The notes under the pieces: model-generated
Told to the model about the DNA's origin: nothing
The model's database searches: none
Seen by the model: only the letters and a program-made list of their open reading frames with translations
Assembly: GCA_025266875.1 (NCBI GenBank)
Contig: JALLLT010000016.1
Location: 744,001-808,000 of the forward strand
Direction: 5' to 3'
Source: Fennellomyces sp. T-0311
Lineage: Eukaryota > Mucoromycota > Mucoromycetes > Mucorales > Lichtheimiaceae
DNA length: 64,000 nucleotides
Program-made: the position numbers and the translations under genes
Shown: in pieces, positions 47,831-60,329 of the stretch
Position numbering within the stretch: the stretch's first letter is position 1
Layout of the letters: every line of letters begins with the position of its first letter

Positions 47831-48869
47831 TATACGTGAAAGGTGTGCTATTTGCAAATCGCGTCATTTGCTAACTTTATTCTTTGAATGCTGGACCAAA
47901 AGCCGGCTGCTTCTCTTTTTACTTTTGCGCTCGACAGCGCATATTTTCTGGTACATCAAGTTAAAGCTATGAAGATAGTGACATTTCACGGAAAATATAG
48001 ACCCATTGAATATCACTCGCTTTATAAGTAATAAAGTATTGGATGTGATGAGGGTGTTATGTAATTCGTTAAAAATCCGATAAATGTCTAATATCCTTTG
48101 TTAATGGATAAGTGATAGTTGACCAAGTACGTATTGTTTACATGCCTACATTACATTTTAGCAATGAAAGAGGATATATATTCCGTGTACATACTCTGTG
48201 GGAGATGCATGCCCTACCAATATAATCCTGTTTCCCTGAAATACGTATAAGATAGCATTGTGTGGATGTTAATTTTATTACTCATATACAGTTTATATTC
48301 GGTAGAGTAGTTAAAATAGATGATTGGTTGATTCCCTGGTGTGTATACATCACAATGGTTCGCCACACTCGATTAAATCGAGCATTGCCGCCACCTTGTT
48401 TGATATTGACGTGCGATAAGTTGCTTCTGCACCGTTTTGACGTCTCGATCATCGATTTATGTCCATAATGGCGGTAAGGATCGACGTTTTTTCAAGTGTT
48501 GTCCATAGCCTCTATCGAATCTGATAATAGCTATGATGGTGCTTCTGGAATACAATTCTTTAAATTGCTCTGGCAGTTTGCATTTCGCCTATATACGTGT
48601 TCGAACACCTTGTTTTTTGCCTGATGTATCAACGAATTCCGTATTATGGAGTTGCGTGCTGTTAGTCTATCCGCACGTACGCATATGTATATATATATTA
48701 CAGTACATACGCTTCTGCCTTTTTCTTTCATGATATGTAACATTTCTACTGAACATAGTCGCTTACTACTTGCTTTCTTGATATTAAGGCGTCCAAAACT
48801 TGGTGCCACGTTCTTTTCATTTCGGCTTTATACCCACATTAGTCCTTTCTATACTCTACAACTCTATTC
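47831..48869. other. A+T-rich gap, nothing recognised
   Basis: Only short open frames occur here, with no supported gene, RNA gene or repeat. Confidence 0.3.
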
Positions 48870-49029
48870 AAACCTACCATTTTCGCCTTCTTGTTTTTTA
48901 GGCATTATGTCTGCACATCATACATACATATATATCCTTTCTAAAACTCTTAGCACCGAAAGGAAGAGACCTTATACCAATAGGAGCTGTTCTAATACCT
49001 TTCATGATAAATTCATAACTCTTCAACTA
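48870..49029 (+). mobile_element. LINE-like 3' tail, copy C
   Basis: Shared blocks in the family order: aacctaccattttcgccttc, ttaggcattatg, aggaagagaccttata, ataggagctgttctaatacc, and the end cataactcttcaacta. There is no coding remnant. Confidence 0.6.
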
Positions 49030-50173
49030 TTCATCTTTGACGATGGGCCAGTTAATTACGACTTTTCTTCTGGTGATCACAAGACATATCAAGACAGATC
49101 TTCACGTGCACTTGATTAAGTGCTTCTGATTTTATTGGTCATAAGCAGTAAAATCGATCGCAGAGGGCTTCAAATCATTCTCTGTCGCAGCGGCGGACGC
49201 GTTCGTAGGCTGAATGAAACGTCGTCAGAGAGAGAGCGAAACAGAAAGGTCATTGGGGAAGTTTTTATGGCATTGGAAGAAAGAATCTGCAGCGACTAGT
49301 GTATCGATCATGTTTTACCGTGCGGTCGTATGTTCTATAGCCTTCTCCAAATAAAAGTATCATAGGATGCAGAGTTGCATTATTTACCTACTTGCTTGGC
49401 TATCTTCCAAATGTATAGTCGACGTTCAGAAGTGTACGGGTGGATTAATAGAGAAAAAGATCACAAGTTCCTCCTTACATTATGAGTTTCCAAATATAAT
49501 ACGTGGACTTGTTAGTTACACGAATCTCGATTTATTATCCCAAAGGCCGTTGGTCATTGATGTACGTGAGTTCCAGTCTTCTCAAATTTTAAATTGCCAC
49601 TTCTGCTATAAACGGCTGTAGCAAAAGAACTCCTTCAAAACTGCGGCTTACTAGTACAGCGTGTTGCATGAAAGAATGCACCGCTTGTCTCGATGACAAC
49701 ATGGTCTCGTGGCGACAACCGGTGGCACGGTAAGCGCTGTGCGGAAAGCAATGTAAGAAAATGCTGCATTTTTCCAAAGTCGGACGCATAAGCTTTTCCC
49801 CCAGTATTTGATGCACGCAGTTACACTTCAGAGCAGAAGGTTATCTATTTATAGTTGTGAACGGCAGAATAAGACACTGACCAGCTTATCGACAAATCTG
49901 GTGGACATCGATAGAGTGTCGAGAAAGAAACACACTCTGCTAATTGCGACCAATGGGCATATTACAGGCCGAAGCACAAGTCACTCACGACGATGCGTGA
50001 TCGCTCACCATGTACATATTCCTGCAACCATGTCCAATATAACTGGTTCACACAGCACGTCCCGTTGCCAAACATTTGATTCCCCACAAGTTTGCTATGC
50101 GTGAAAACACCCTTTTATCGTAACCAAGCGCGAAAACAAAAGAGTACAAGAAAAGTATATGCAATATCCGCGT
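49030..50173. other. Gap downstream of RPS16
   Basis: Open frames at 49367-49621 and 49808-50104 (+) show no recognisable domain. No other feature was supported. Confidence 0.3.
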
Positions 50174-50866
50174 TTAACGGTACGACTTCTGGAAACGAGC
50201 ACGGGCACCTGGACCGCCGAACTATAATAAATGCACAGTTAGTGACCGCTTGCAGGAAATTAAGAAATGCAAAAGCCATACCTTCTTGGGCTCACAGCGA
50301 CGGGGATCAGCAACAAGAAGGGTACGATCGTATTGGACAAGGATTTCCTTGATCTCCTTCTTGGAAGCCTCATCGACGTACTTCTGGTAGAAAGCGACGA
50401 TGGCCTTGGCAAGAGCCTGGCGGATGGCATAGACCTGGGAAACGACACCTAGAATTGCATTGTGAGGAGGCGATTAAAACTGCCACTTTGGTTACTTACC
50501 ACCACCCTGGACGCGGATGCGGATGTCAACGTTGGCGAAACGCTCCTCACCGAGAAGGAGGAGGACTTCGTAGACCTTGAACTTAAGAATAGCGGGCTCC
50601 AACAATTCAAGAGGGGCACCGTTCACGCGGATGAGACCACGTCCACGCTTGCAGTGAGCAACAGCGGTGGCAGTTTTCTACAAGAAGAAGAAATGTCGAA
50701 TTAGTTTCTGTGGCGTTCCTTTTCAATGTTGAAATGTGCCCATCCCAATGTTCCACCCATAATTTTTTTATCGTCATTTTTTTTCAATCCATCCTATCTC
50801 ATATTCATCCATCTATCCATCGTCTCGTGCACACACCTTGCGACCAAAAGTCTGGACAGCTTCCAT
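50174..50866 (-). CDS. RPS16: 40S ribosomal protein S16 (uS9), 140 aa
   Basis: Four exons (50866-50837, 50677-50500, 50448-50282, 50221-50174) total 423 bases, in phase. The protein begins [20 protein letters not shown] and continues with [60 protein letters not shown] and [20 protein letters not shown]. It ends RFQKSYR, the invariant C-terminal tail of uS9 that reaches the decoding site of the small subunit. Codon use is strongly biased (G/C-ending), as in highly expressed genes, and contrasts with the A+T-rich surroundings. Confidence 0.97.
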
Positions 50867-51124
50867 GTTGGCTGAAGTTCGAGAAAGGAGGGAGCCTTGG
50901 TTGTCCACCGATACCCATATTTTACAGGCCGCACAGCAAATACATGGTGGCAAATTGATTAACCGCTGTAGACAACATTTCATTGGTAACTCGGGCGCAC
51001 TTTTTCAACACTGCTTCATGCAAGCGTAGGCTCGCAGCTATATTCGATTTTATATCGTTTAGATTGTTTTTATTCGTCTGAGAAACTTTTCTTTACAGAT
51101 AATGGGTCAAGAAGAATGCCGGAA
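50867..51124 (-). promoter_or_regulatory. RPS16 upstream region
   Basis: This 258-base spacer lies between the stop of the next gene at 51125 and the RPS16 start. It must hold the RPS16 promoter. No motif is certain; the transcribed strand just above the ATG reads gaacttcagccaacATG. Confidence 0.35.
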
Positions 51125-54100
51125 CTATATGCAATAGATAGCTTGGTGCTTTTTGTTTACAGTATTTGTGGCAGTATCTTGCCCAGTAAGCTGCAGTGAT
51201 TGCAAGATAACATTTTGCAGCGCAGAGTCATCCAAAAGCAATACCTGCGAACGCAAGAATTCATGGTGTTCCTCATCTATCAGTGGACGAAGGATCCCTC
51301 GTCGCTTTTGCTGCTTTGACTTTTTCCAAGTGGTCAGCCTTGACTTGACCTGACTATCCGCGAGCCGATGAAACTCTTGTCTCCGTTCGCTATCCTGGAG
51401 CCCTTCAACAATTTGGAGCATTGGTACTCGTAATAATTCATGTATATCCTGATCCTGGACTTGATGGAAAGCTTCACAAATTTCGGATAAAGCAAGGATC
51501 GATAGGGCTTGCGTGGATCGACTTTTGGTATCCATAAAAGGGTAGTTGACGTCAATCACCATGGCGTTGTCCATATCATCCGTCAGCTCTTGCGTGGCAT
51601 CCCACATTTTTGCCGCATTCATACGTGTAACGTCCTCCTCAACAATACGGTCTCTGAACCTGCGTAATGAAAGTGGATCCTTCGACACTTCGAAGGGCTG
51701 GGTCCAGTAATGACAGCTATTGAGAGCTTTCGTAATCCCCAGTGCGTACACCAGATCGCTGTCTTTGCTTGTCTCTGATTCTGACGTGTGCACTAACAGC
51801 TTGCACATATACAGTACCATCCAGAACACTTTGGCGTCTGTGCTTTCTTTTTTTAGTCACTTATTGTTTCAATATGTGCTTGTCTTACCGGTATCGTTTA
51901 ACAGTCGGGCAAGCTTCTGCATCCCTTGATTCCTATAGCTATGCTCTCGGATAGCCTTTCCTGCGGTGTCAAAGGAATCATAAAGTTGTCCCATGAAGAT
52001 AATCAACAATTGCTCATACTCCTGCATCGTGCTTGGTGATAGTGATGGATGGAGTGATCGATATAGCTGCTCAGAAACAAGTGTATCGTCATTCGGATGG
52101 TTCCACAAAAGCATCAAGCTGTACATCCAGTAGTCCTTTGCTGCAAACAGCTGGTTTGTGAACGATAAAGAGAGTTTACAAGTTTCGAAAAGCATGGACC
52201 AGCCATCTTTTTCATCGTCTTGCGCTTTCGATTGAAATAGCTGGCATGTACCACCCAGATCATTCACGATTGATTCGAGTTGTACGGGTGCTACCACTTT
52301 TTTCTGTCCTGGTGACTTAAGGGAAACCTCATATTTGAAATCACTCCATGACATATAAGTTTGCCAGCCTATATTCTCAGTTAGCAGCATGTTCCGGATT
52401 TAGAATGTAAAATGTGTTACCGTAGTCTTCTAGGATTTCTTGCAAAAATCGTTCGAGTTCTGCGCCTTGCTCCTGGTCTTGAAAATCATAGAGAAAAGCC
52501 ATCAAATGGGCCAATTTCTTTTGGAAACTTGACGCATTTTCGAGGTTTTGGAGGGAAAGACCTTTGGATCTCATATCTAGTATCCGTGAAACGGCCCGAG
52601 CCAAAGGTAAGGGATCAGTGCATCCGACTGGAGTATCTGATCGATTTAATATCTGCATCGCCGAACTCCAGTCGTTCCATTTGGTGGCCCGGCTGCTGCA
52701 GAGCATGCTCAGTGTCTCCACGCCCAATTGAAGTAAAGTGCCGCTGCACTCTGTTCGCAACCACGGTATGACATTATTGGGCAGAAATTGCTCGAGATCG
52801 AGTAGAACTTCTGCGTGTTCCCTGACATGTCGTTTGGGGACTAGCAGGGGCGGATAGGTTTCGAAAGAATTCTACATGGAAACGTTTCAAAGCAACCGTC
52901 AGTAATTATCAGGCAGAAAGATATAGCTTGAGTGTATACCGGTGCTTGGCTACAAGTAGCTATAAATGTCGCGATATTTGTAACATTGTCTTTCAGGATG
53001 TACGATTTCCATTGACAAAGCAACGTGTCCAAGCAGTGGGAAAGAATAGTGGTTATTTTTCCTTCTTTCTTGACTTGAGTACGACACAGAGAGCCCAACC
53101 CTCGCAAAACAGGGATGGTGGTGGCATGACGATCCTTGTTATGACAACACTGTGAAACCATTTCCATGACGACCGCTTTTGGATGAATTATAGAAATCTA
53201 TATTTTAACAATCCATTAACTACTAACATTTATCCAAGACTATTTACTTACCACTGCGAGCTTTTGCAGAACAGAATTCCAGACTATCGCCTCACTGTTG
53301 CACTGATTAAATGCCTTCGCCAGTTCTGCGTCCAGATCGATTAAAGGACAGTCTACATCAAATAAGTTGTATTCCAGCGAATGTTGAACGGACCTGATAG
53401 CAGCGTATTAGTTATAGAAGTTAAAGTCGCTTCGGATGGTTACCAACATATGTTGATAGACGTAATCTCGAAATGTCAGAAGCGCCTCCTTGTCAGTGAC
53501 TTTGAGCATCATGTTATAGAAAAATATACAGAGGTTCACCACCTAAAACATTTGTCACAAATGGGTCATATGCAGGACACTAATAATTACCTTTCCCTTT
53601 ATATATTCATCCCGTGGTAAACAGTAAACGACTTTGTACAAGTGATGATAGTATTGTACAAGGAGATTCTCGTGCATAATAAGCGACGCCATGGTGTCGA
53701 TAGCATAAGGCTGTATCCACTCACTGTTCAAAATATTATTAACTCTGTTTTGCTGTATGGAAATATACTTACTCGATCCATAAATCGGCAAACTGGACCA
53801 TTGCTGTCAAGACCGATTTCCAACCAGAACTTTTCTCCAACAGCACGTTCAAGCACCAGCGCTTACAGGAGCTTACTAGCTGGTTATCGCTTGGCACCTT
53901 TTGGACCATGGTAGTTAGCATATCTTTCAGCGCCACATCGTCGATATTATCTTGGAGTTCTTTGGCTTCGATAGACCGCTTTGGCTGTATATGACCACGG
54001 ATCGATTGGCAAATAAGGATAAATGCGCGTTCATGGGAATTCGTGTCTTGCTTATCGCGTGTATGTTGCCACTCTTTAGTGATATCCGGGGTAAAGCCTC

Positions 54101-55013
54101 TTTTAACCGATATTAATATCTGTCACATGAATACTTCTTACACTGTGTACCTCTCATCAAACGCTTTAATAACGATCCGTCTCTTCTTTGAAGCGCTACG
54201 AGTGACTTCTGACCGTATGCCCGACGATCCAATCAATTGTCGTGCAAGATATGTGAGCTTCACCACACGTACGGTGGTTGCATCTGCTTTCTGCTCATCA
54301 ATCAATGTAGCAAGCTTGGTCAGCGCAGTTTTATCCTTATCGTAAAACGTTTGCTCGGTAAGGAAGTCGACTCTTCGGCAATACTGTTGCTCATCGGGTA
54401 TAGCGTTGATGATACGTAAGTAGTAGCTCAAGTAGCGTAGCGATGGGTCGGAATGGATAAATTCTTCCAAAACATCCAAGGCTTCCTGTGAACAGGGCGT
54501 GTTATCGATGCTAATACTGACTTTTGCTGATATTACCTCATGTGGCAGCTCGTAAAGATGACTCATAGTGCGTTCAAACAAGCCATTCAAATCCATGAGC
54601 CGCAAAAATTCATGTGTTTGGATCCCTCTCTCGTAGCGTGATACAGAGAAATTCAACATGTTTGCTGTTGTCAACGTTGAGTTCAACGGAACAAACTCGT
54701 GTTATTTTTTTGTACCTCCTTTGTGGCGCCATGCTCGGAACAAGACTAAATGCAACGCGTCTAAAGCATCAGAGGATTGTTGAAAGTAATCGAGCGTCGC
54801 TTGAAGAGATTCTTGTAACACCGTGACCAGATCGCAACTAGATCGTATTTCGACATCAGTAATCCAAATCGATCGGCGGACAAGCCCATGACAAACCTAG
54901 GTAGTGTTACAGTCGCGTACTCTAAAGCACCATTGACATCAGACTACAATGGGCCATGAGCAGGGTATTTCTACAGTTTTACGCTGACACGTTACCTGAA
55001 ACTGGTCCTGCAT
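51125..55013 (-). CDS. Large helical multi-exon protein, unrecognised
   Basis: Well-conserved coding sequence extends over nearly 4 kb in many short-intron exons. The likely start is 55013 (MQDQFQ, then intron, then SDVNGALEYATVTLP). Exon content includes LVTVLQESLQATLDYFQQSS, TANMLNFSVSRYERGIQTHE, LTYLARQLIGSSGIRSEVTR, HERAFILICQSIRGHIQPKR, LQEILEDYGNTFYILNPEHA, YWMYSLMLLWNHPNDDTLVS, and a last exon (51829-51125) with STQALSILALSEICEAFHQV and a basic TTWKKSKQQKRRGILRPL. The pattern is amphipathic helices throughout, as in HEAT-like scaffold proteins (ribosome biogenesis factors, nuclear-pore or DNA-repair scaffolds). I cannot place it in a family. The length is roughly 1,000-1,100 residues. 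No stop codons were found in the exons read. Confidence 0.6.
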
Positions 55014-57162
55014 CAAAAAGGGCCAATTTTTTTTCTGTGCGCAGGGTTGAACTTTGGTTCATCCTGCACATATATAACACTCCGGGGAATCAATTATGCG
55101 CGCCATTACACTAACACCCAGTGAACGAATGTTCGTAGACAAGTTCATACTTCTTGCACCGCTTTGTTGGACCGCGTACATACGATAGTGAAGCTATAGC
55201 CTTTGATTTTGCAGAGGTGTGTTGAAGCTTTCTCGTATATTTCCATGAACATATTTTTTGTAACTTTTGATGTTCGTATCCCGTTTCAAAAAGTGTCCTT
55301 GCCAGCTTCTGAGGTTCCCAACTCAAAGATTTTCGTGTCAGTTTTTGCCACAAATTTTCGCCTACGACATGCGTCAGCCGAAGATAGTGCTCTGTCTCCA
55401 TTGATTTGTTTCACGCTGGACTTACATGTCGCTTCCCCACTAAATCACACAGCGGTTAGTCAACTAGTTAACATAGAGCATAGTTATACCCTGAAGTGCA
55501 CTTGCGAAACTACATTGATATCCCCTCGTACGGCGTTTGTTGAGATAAGAAGAATACATTAAATTCAATCGAGTGCTTCATCCATTTTAACTTGGTGCTA
55601 GTCAATAGGATAAAACAAGTGATGCGTATTAATCTCACGGCTCTCGTCGAGAGTTTTTTTGGCTACACTGCCAGTACATTTAATTGGTCAAATAGTCGAC
55701 ACATTCGGCCAATACAAATACCTGTCCAGATTGTTATTGTACTATAAATGCTCTGTACAAGTATCTGAAAGCGGTATAACTTTGGAATCTTTTGGTTTTT
55801 TTCTTTTAACTCGAGTATCCTCTGCTGCTAAGAACTACTTTTTTAAGGATAGATCGATAGGGTCCAAGATCAGGAACTGAACTAATCCGGATGGAATAGG
55901 AAGTATTAGTGTACAGTAATTCACAATCGATAGACGACAGATAACGCCACTTACTGCCCATATACCGAATTATTCACCAATGGCTCCATGTCTTTTCGAC
56001 CAAAGTCCCAGTGCTTAATCGTCACATCGTCTACTCGTCAGCACTTTCGAACATAGTTGTGATGAGGTCACTGGAATGGCAACGTCAACAGCATCTCCGG
56101 CCCAACAAACATCTATTGTAAATCGCTTGAGCAATCGCAAAACGTTTGCAACCATTGCTTGGGTACACGTCGCGCCGCACATGATAGCATTGAAAACAAC
56201 CCTGGTGTTCGTAAAGTTATGCGTGAATACATGTAGTCTCCGAGTCAAACATTACTTGTTCGCATTACATAGAACCAGATACCATTAGCAATAGCAGCGC
56301 CTATACTCGATGACGAACAACCTGACTAGTCTCAAACGGACTATATACCTGCCATACTACGTCGCATTTTAGCCTTGCGTCCTTTGCGCTCACTCTACCC
56401 GGTTGCTACGAACCCACCAGTTTCTACACCATTGTCAGCCATCAATAGCAGCAACAATAGTACACCAATTTTGACACAATCGCGTACACGTGATTTATCC
56501 CGCTTACCAAAAAACGTGCAAAGAGATCAAAGCGAAATAGTAGTAGTAGCTCAAACAAGCGCCCTCACAGACAGATACGTCCGCATCCTCCTTTTCCACC
56601 GTCATACGTAGGCATTTTACATTTATTTTATTCGCACTCTTTTCTTTTTACAAATATACAATCGTATATTCGGTTTGCTATTTGAAGCTAGCTTCGCTGA
56701 CTGAATCTGGTAGTCACTACGGTTTAACTAAACAGTAAATAAGCACACTGAAAACACTGCACGCACTTTGAAAACTATCTTCTAGTCAATACCTTGTTCT
56801 GCAAATGCTCTTAGTAATAAATATGCCCTTTACTTAATCCTTTAAGAAGATTAGTAAATTACTTATCTCTTCGGTCTCATCACTTTGTAGAACTGGATCC
56901 CTCGTTATTATACGTGCTATACATAGCTCTTCACCAGGCCAATTTCAGTGTAAAACAAAGGTACGAAATTTCTGTATGTTACTTTTTGTCTAGGTAGGTA
57001 TACTAAAGCTCAACATCCAGCTACCTTGGTAGGAAGGTAAAGGCCGATAAAAAAGCTACTTTTTTGTCTTTTATGCACCTTTTACACACTTCCCAAAACG
57101 GTATAACGCATACAAGCATCTCCAACCACATGTTATATGGGTTGATAGCTCTTACTGTTATT
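55014..57162. other. 2.1-kb gap without supported genes
   Basis: A 96-codon minus-strand frame (55111-55401) with WQKLTRKSLSWEPQKLARTL could be a further 5' exon or leader of the large gene, but no junction is clear. Plus-strand frames at 56076-56288 and 56375-56611 are Ser/Thr-rich and unsupported. Confidence 0.3.
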
Positions 57163-57231
57163 TATATTGGGGACTGTACATATTGCCTCCCATAAAAATA
57201 AATAATGACTTTTGAACTATATTGGGGACTG
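57163..57231 (+). mobile_element. LINE-like 3' tail, copy D, ~41 bp with perfect 14-bp target-site duplication
   Basis: The sequence tatattggggactg occurs at 57163-57176 and again at 57218-57231. Between them lies a tail (57177-57217) that ends ...aataatgacttttgaac(ta), the same end as copy B (aataataacttttgaacta). This is the signature of a strongly 5'-truncated retroelement insertion. Confidence 0.75.
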
Positions 57232-57520
57232 CATATTTATCGACGAGACCGGGCTCAAGAAAAGTTCTTTGCTGCCCGAAGGATACCATAATAAAAGGTA
57301 TACCATGTGTTATCAAGGTGTCCACTTACAGAGGAATCAACCTCAGTTTAATTTTATTTATGTTCTCGGACGACATGATCTTAGTTTCAAAGCATGCACC
57401 CAGGGAAGACATATTCGACCACTATCCCAAAGTTGGCCAAAAAGGAAACTTGATGCTAAATTGTATGGTGCAACTGCAACTTATTTCCACGATTTCATCA
57501 AGGACCTCCTTCAGGTAAAT
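57218..57520 (+). pseudogene. Tc1-like transposase fragment interrupted by retroelement tails
   Basis: The frame reads NYIGDCIFIDETGLKKSSLL, where FIDETG fits the first catalytic motif of Tc1/IS630-type DDE transposases. Further on, ATYFHDFIKDLLQ fits the region just before the second catalytic Asp. The remainder is lost: the frame runs into an aldo-keto reductase fragment. The 5' side is cut by tail copy D. Confidence 0.65.
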
Positions 57521-57523
57521 CGG

Positions 57524-57652
57524 TCTGATCCAGTTCGACATCGTGGAAGTTTTCAATGATACGCGACTCAGTGACAGATTTAGGGATCACAGATCTGACG
57601 CGTTGAACGCCCTGTGACAACAGTATTTGCGCCGGTGTAGCGTTGTACTTTT
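57524..57652 (-). pseudogene. Aldo-keto reductase exon fragment
   Basis: This 129-base segment is nearly identical to part of the last exon of the aldo-keto reductase gene at 63640-63885 (for example gacatcgtggaagttttcaa and gatttgcgccggtgtagcgt in both). It keeps the same plus-strand orientation. It lacks the rest of the gene and lies between a transposase remnant and a LINE-like tail. Confidence 0.8.
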
Positions 57653-57695
57653 ACAGATCAGTTATCCTCCCATTAAAATTATAGCTTTTGAACTA
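57653..57695 (+). mobile_element. LINE-like 3' tail, copy E, fused to the reductase fragment
   Basis: Ends ...aaaattatagcttttgaacta, matching copies B and D, and begins directly after the reductase fragment. Imperfect repeats ggtaaatcgg (57514-57523) and ggtaatgcgg (57699-57708) flank the fragment plus tail. Confidence 0.6.
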
Positions 57696-58219
57696 TTTGG
57701 TAATGCGGGAGACAGAACCGACGGCATAAACTCACGGCAGCTGGCCGAAGAGGTGAACTATACAATCATTAATGGGTTTAACATCTTTATAATATTGATA
57801 ATAAAACTTTTACAAATATGCAAAGGTTCGAAGGTTATTGTGTGGTATAGGGTGAATGTGAAGGGAGCTTAATGTAAGACAGTATGTTGATTACTTGTCA
57901 CCTCCGTAAGGACTTCCGTGAGAATACTTCCCCAGAATTTGATTGTACCGCCTATTGTCTATATGTGCCCAGCCATTCGCATCGTACACCAGATTTTCAT
58001 GGGTTGCAGATGCTTATGCTTGTTGTGATGATGAAGATTTTGGTATTGAAGAATGATGTGCTACCAAGAATTTCTCCATAGTGCTAGTAGGTATGTATCC
58101 GTATAGGCTTGCCGGCTTCTGCCACTTCGTTGTTTTCTCTGGTGGTGAATATGATGTATCACTTTGAAAGATTCGGTGGGAAGTCGCTGGAACGTGATTC
58201 CTCGTAAACGTCAGCCATG
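57696..58219. other. Gap, nothing recognised
   Basis: A+T-rich sequence with short frames only. Confidence 0.3.
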
Positions 58220-59943
58220 CTAGTTATTCAACTTTGTCATGAGAAAATCGGCTGCGCTGTACATCTCTTTTCTCCGCGTAAAGAGATCATCCAACAATTG
58301 AAGTGCAGTAGAGGCATCCGCAATGCTGGAGGGAAGCTTTAAGTTGTATCTCCCCAAGACGACATAGAGTCGGTTGCCTGCAAGATGGATTGGGTTGAGG
58401 TGGCCTGTAGACCCAGCAGATTGGAATTGCCATGCCACACGATCCGTCCATTCTTCGTCTCCACATATGTCCAGCATACAATCCAGATCGTGTTTGGACT
58501 CCCTGTTCACCTTTGCCCGGTCGTTCATGGTTTTGTCGTCATCATCCCTCTTTGCCATCTCATTGCTACACAGGTCGTATTCTTGAACGCCATAGTCAAC
58601 AAGAAACCGAATATCGATTTCGAATCCAATAACGTTTGTTGATTCGGGATATTGATCAACGTTGCGTTTGATTGTATACGCAAATGTAGACTCTTGAGTC
58701 TTGATACGGATGTTCCCTTTTTGGAACAGCACACGAAAGATCGGGAGCCTGACATTTCCCAGATAGTCATATTCAGTGACGTCGATCGCTTCCTGCTTGT
58801 CCAACAGGTAAAGCTGATCATTCATAGTTGTGAGGATCAGTTCGAAGACTTTAAGTGGTGTAGACATGAATCTGTCATCAAATGCTTCGGATAAATTTCG
58901 TATAAGTATATGAGTCCAGGATCAATGCTTCGTGTCATTCTGATCTGTGGCAAACAATTGTCCAAGTGCTGGTCAGTGTAGCCGGAAAACTGATGTTTCC
59001 AAACCGGTATTTCTTGTGATATAAGATGTTCATAGATTTCCATGCATCGGCCGAGAAATACAATCGTTGTGAGTAAGGTGAGTTGTCAGGTAAGTCGACA
59101 ATAGACGAAAGCCCATTCGTCATGACCTTTCGGTCTATAATATAATAGCGATATCCAAAAATTATTAAGAAAACCTCCTTTCTTTTCTGGAACGAGTCGG
59201 CTCACAGTTAAGTGACCCGAAGCGTAGCGGAGGGTCTCAATCAGTCGAGCGCAGCGAGACAGGTGACGCGCTCGTGTGTTGTAATATTGTCATCCCTTAA
59301 AACCTTATCGAGGATGGCCTCGGCATTGGATTTGATGACGGTTGCAATGGACTGGCTGTCAGCCACCTTGATCTCTTTAAATTCGACAGATTTTGGGTTG
59401 TATGCGCGTCTGGCGGTATCGCATTTTCTTGTGAAGCCCATCGTTTTTTGTTTGGGAGATCAGTTGTAGATGTTGATGGTCGTGATGTGCATTGAGTGCT
59501 TGGTCCAGTAATAGTATAGCTTTCATCCCGCCAAACCTCCTTATCGAGTAGCGAACTCGCAGCTTTTTCGCTGAATTCATCAATTTCGCATCAGCGACAT
59601 CACGTTGGCATGAAGCTTGATTTAGCTTGACTGCCGCGGTCTCCCAGAATGTTCTGTTGTCTCGATCTCGCGAAAGTTTTCCATGAGAACCACACAGAAA
59701 CTTGATGCCTTGTTGGATCGCGACTTGTTTTGGGGATGTAGCTTGAACCGCGTAAAGATCTTCTATGAGCTTTGCATGTGACATCCGTTTAGTGTTGTAC
59801 GATTTTTTCGGAAGGTACATATCGTACGCTGTGATGTCCCACGCTGTAGGAGATGTGGTTCGCCAGCATTCTATAAGGTGATGTAAAGCAATTGCAAAAG
59901 AATTAATCACCAGGGAACAAGTGACATTAACGAAACGAACCAT
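58220..59943 (-). pseudogene. Mobile-element-like ORFs of unknown family, frameshifted
   Basis: Two long minus-strand frames lie here: 188 codons (59943-59377; LIEDLYAVQATSPKQVAIQQ, KLSRDRDNRTFWETAAVKLN) continuing after a frame change as GFTRKCDTARRAYNPKSVEF, and 215 codons (58867-58220; FELILTTMNDQLYLLDKQEA, VAWQFQSAGSTGHLNPIHLA). A frameshifted link at 59123-58837 joins them. The pieces behave like one decayed gene of 600 or more codons. It may belong to the same family as the 26.5-31.7 kb element, because a VPDTRRFRL start lies upstream at about 61.31 kb and a GC-rich palindrome motif is shared. No enzyme domain is recognised. Confidence 0.45.
59212..59238. repeat. GC-rich palindrome motif, copy 2
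   Basis: The sequence gtgacccgaagcgtagcgga(gggtctc) resembles the reverse complement of 28080-28108. It is followed by a second stem-forming stretch, gtcgagcgcagcgagac (59244-59260). Both stand out in A+T-rich surroundings. Confidence 0.6.
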
Positions 59944-60329
59944 AATTTGACAAGATACTTTCCAAGCTTCCCCACAGTTTCTTCATTGTACCTTCATCGT
60001 ATAGGGAATTTTTCCGTTTGGACATGCTTGACACAAATGCGAGTGTTGACAAAAGTGGTAGCGAAGAAAGTGGTATAGCCAGCAATAGGATTAACGCTGT
60101 CACTGCTATGTAATAATGATTTGAGTTCTGACGTCCGGCCGGAAAAATGTATACAAAGTTTGATCACTTACATCTCCATGGAATCACAGCCATTTTACAG
60201 GAACAAAAATCATTTGATAGCCAGACGACTAGATGATTTTATTATTTGGCTTTTAACAGCATTTATTCTGTTATCCATGCTTGGTGGCTAGTAAAACAAG
60301 ATTGATCAGTTATTTTTTTAAGAACTTTT

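Noticed and set aside
55660..56611. Ser/Thr-rich plus-strand frames as a possible gene
   Set aside because: Frames are short and change without good splice sites, and composition is near that of random A+T-rich sequence.
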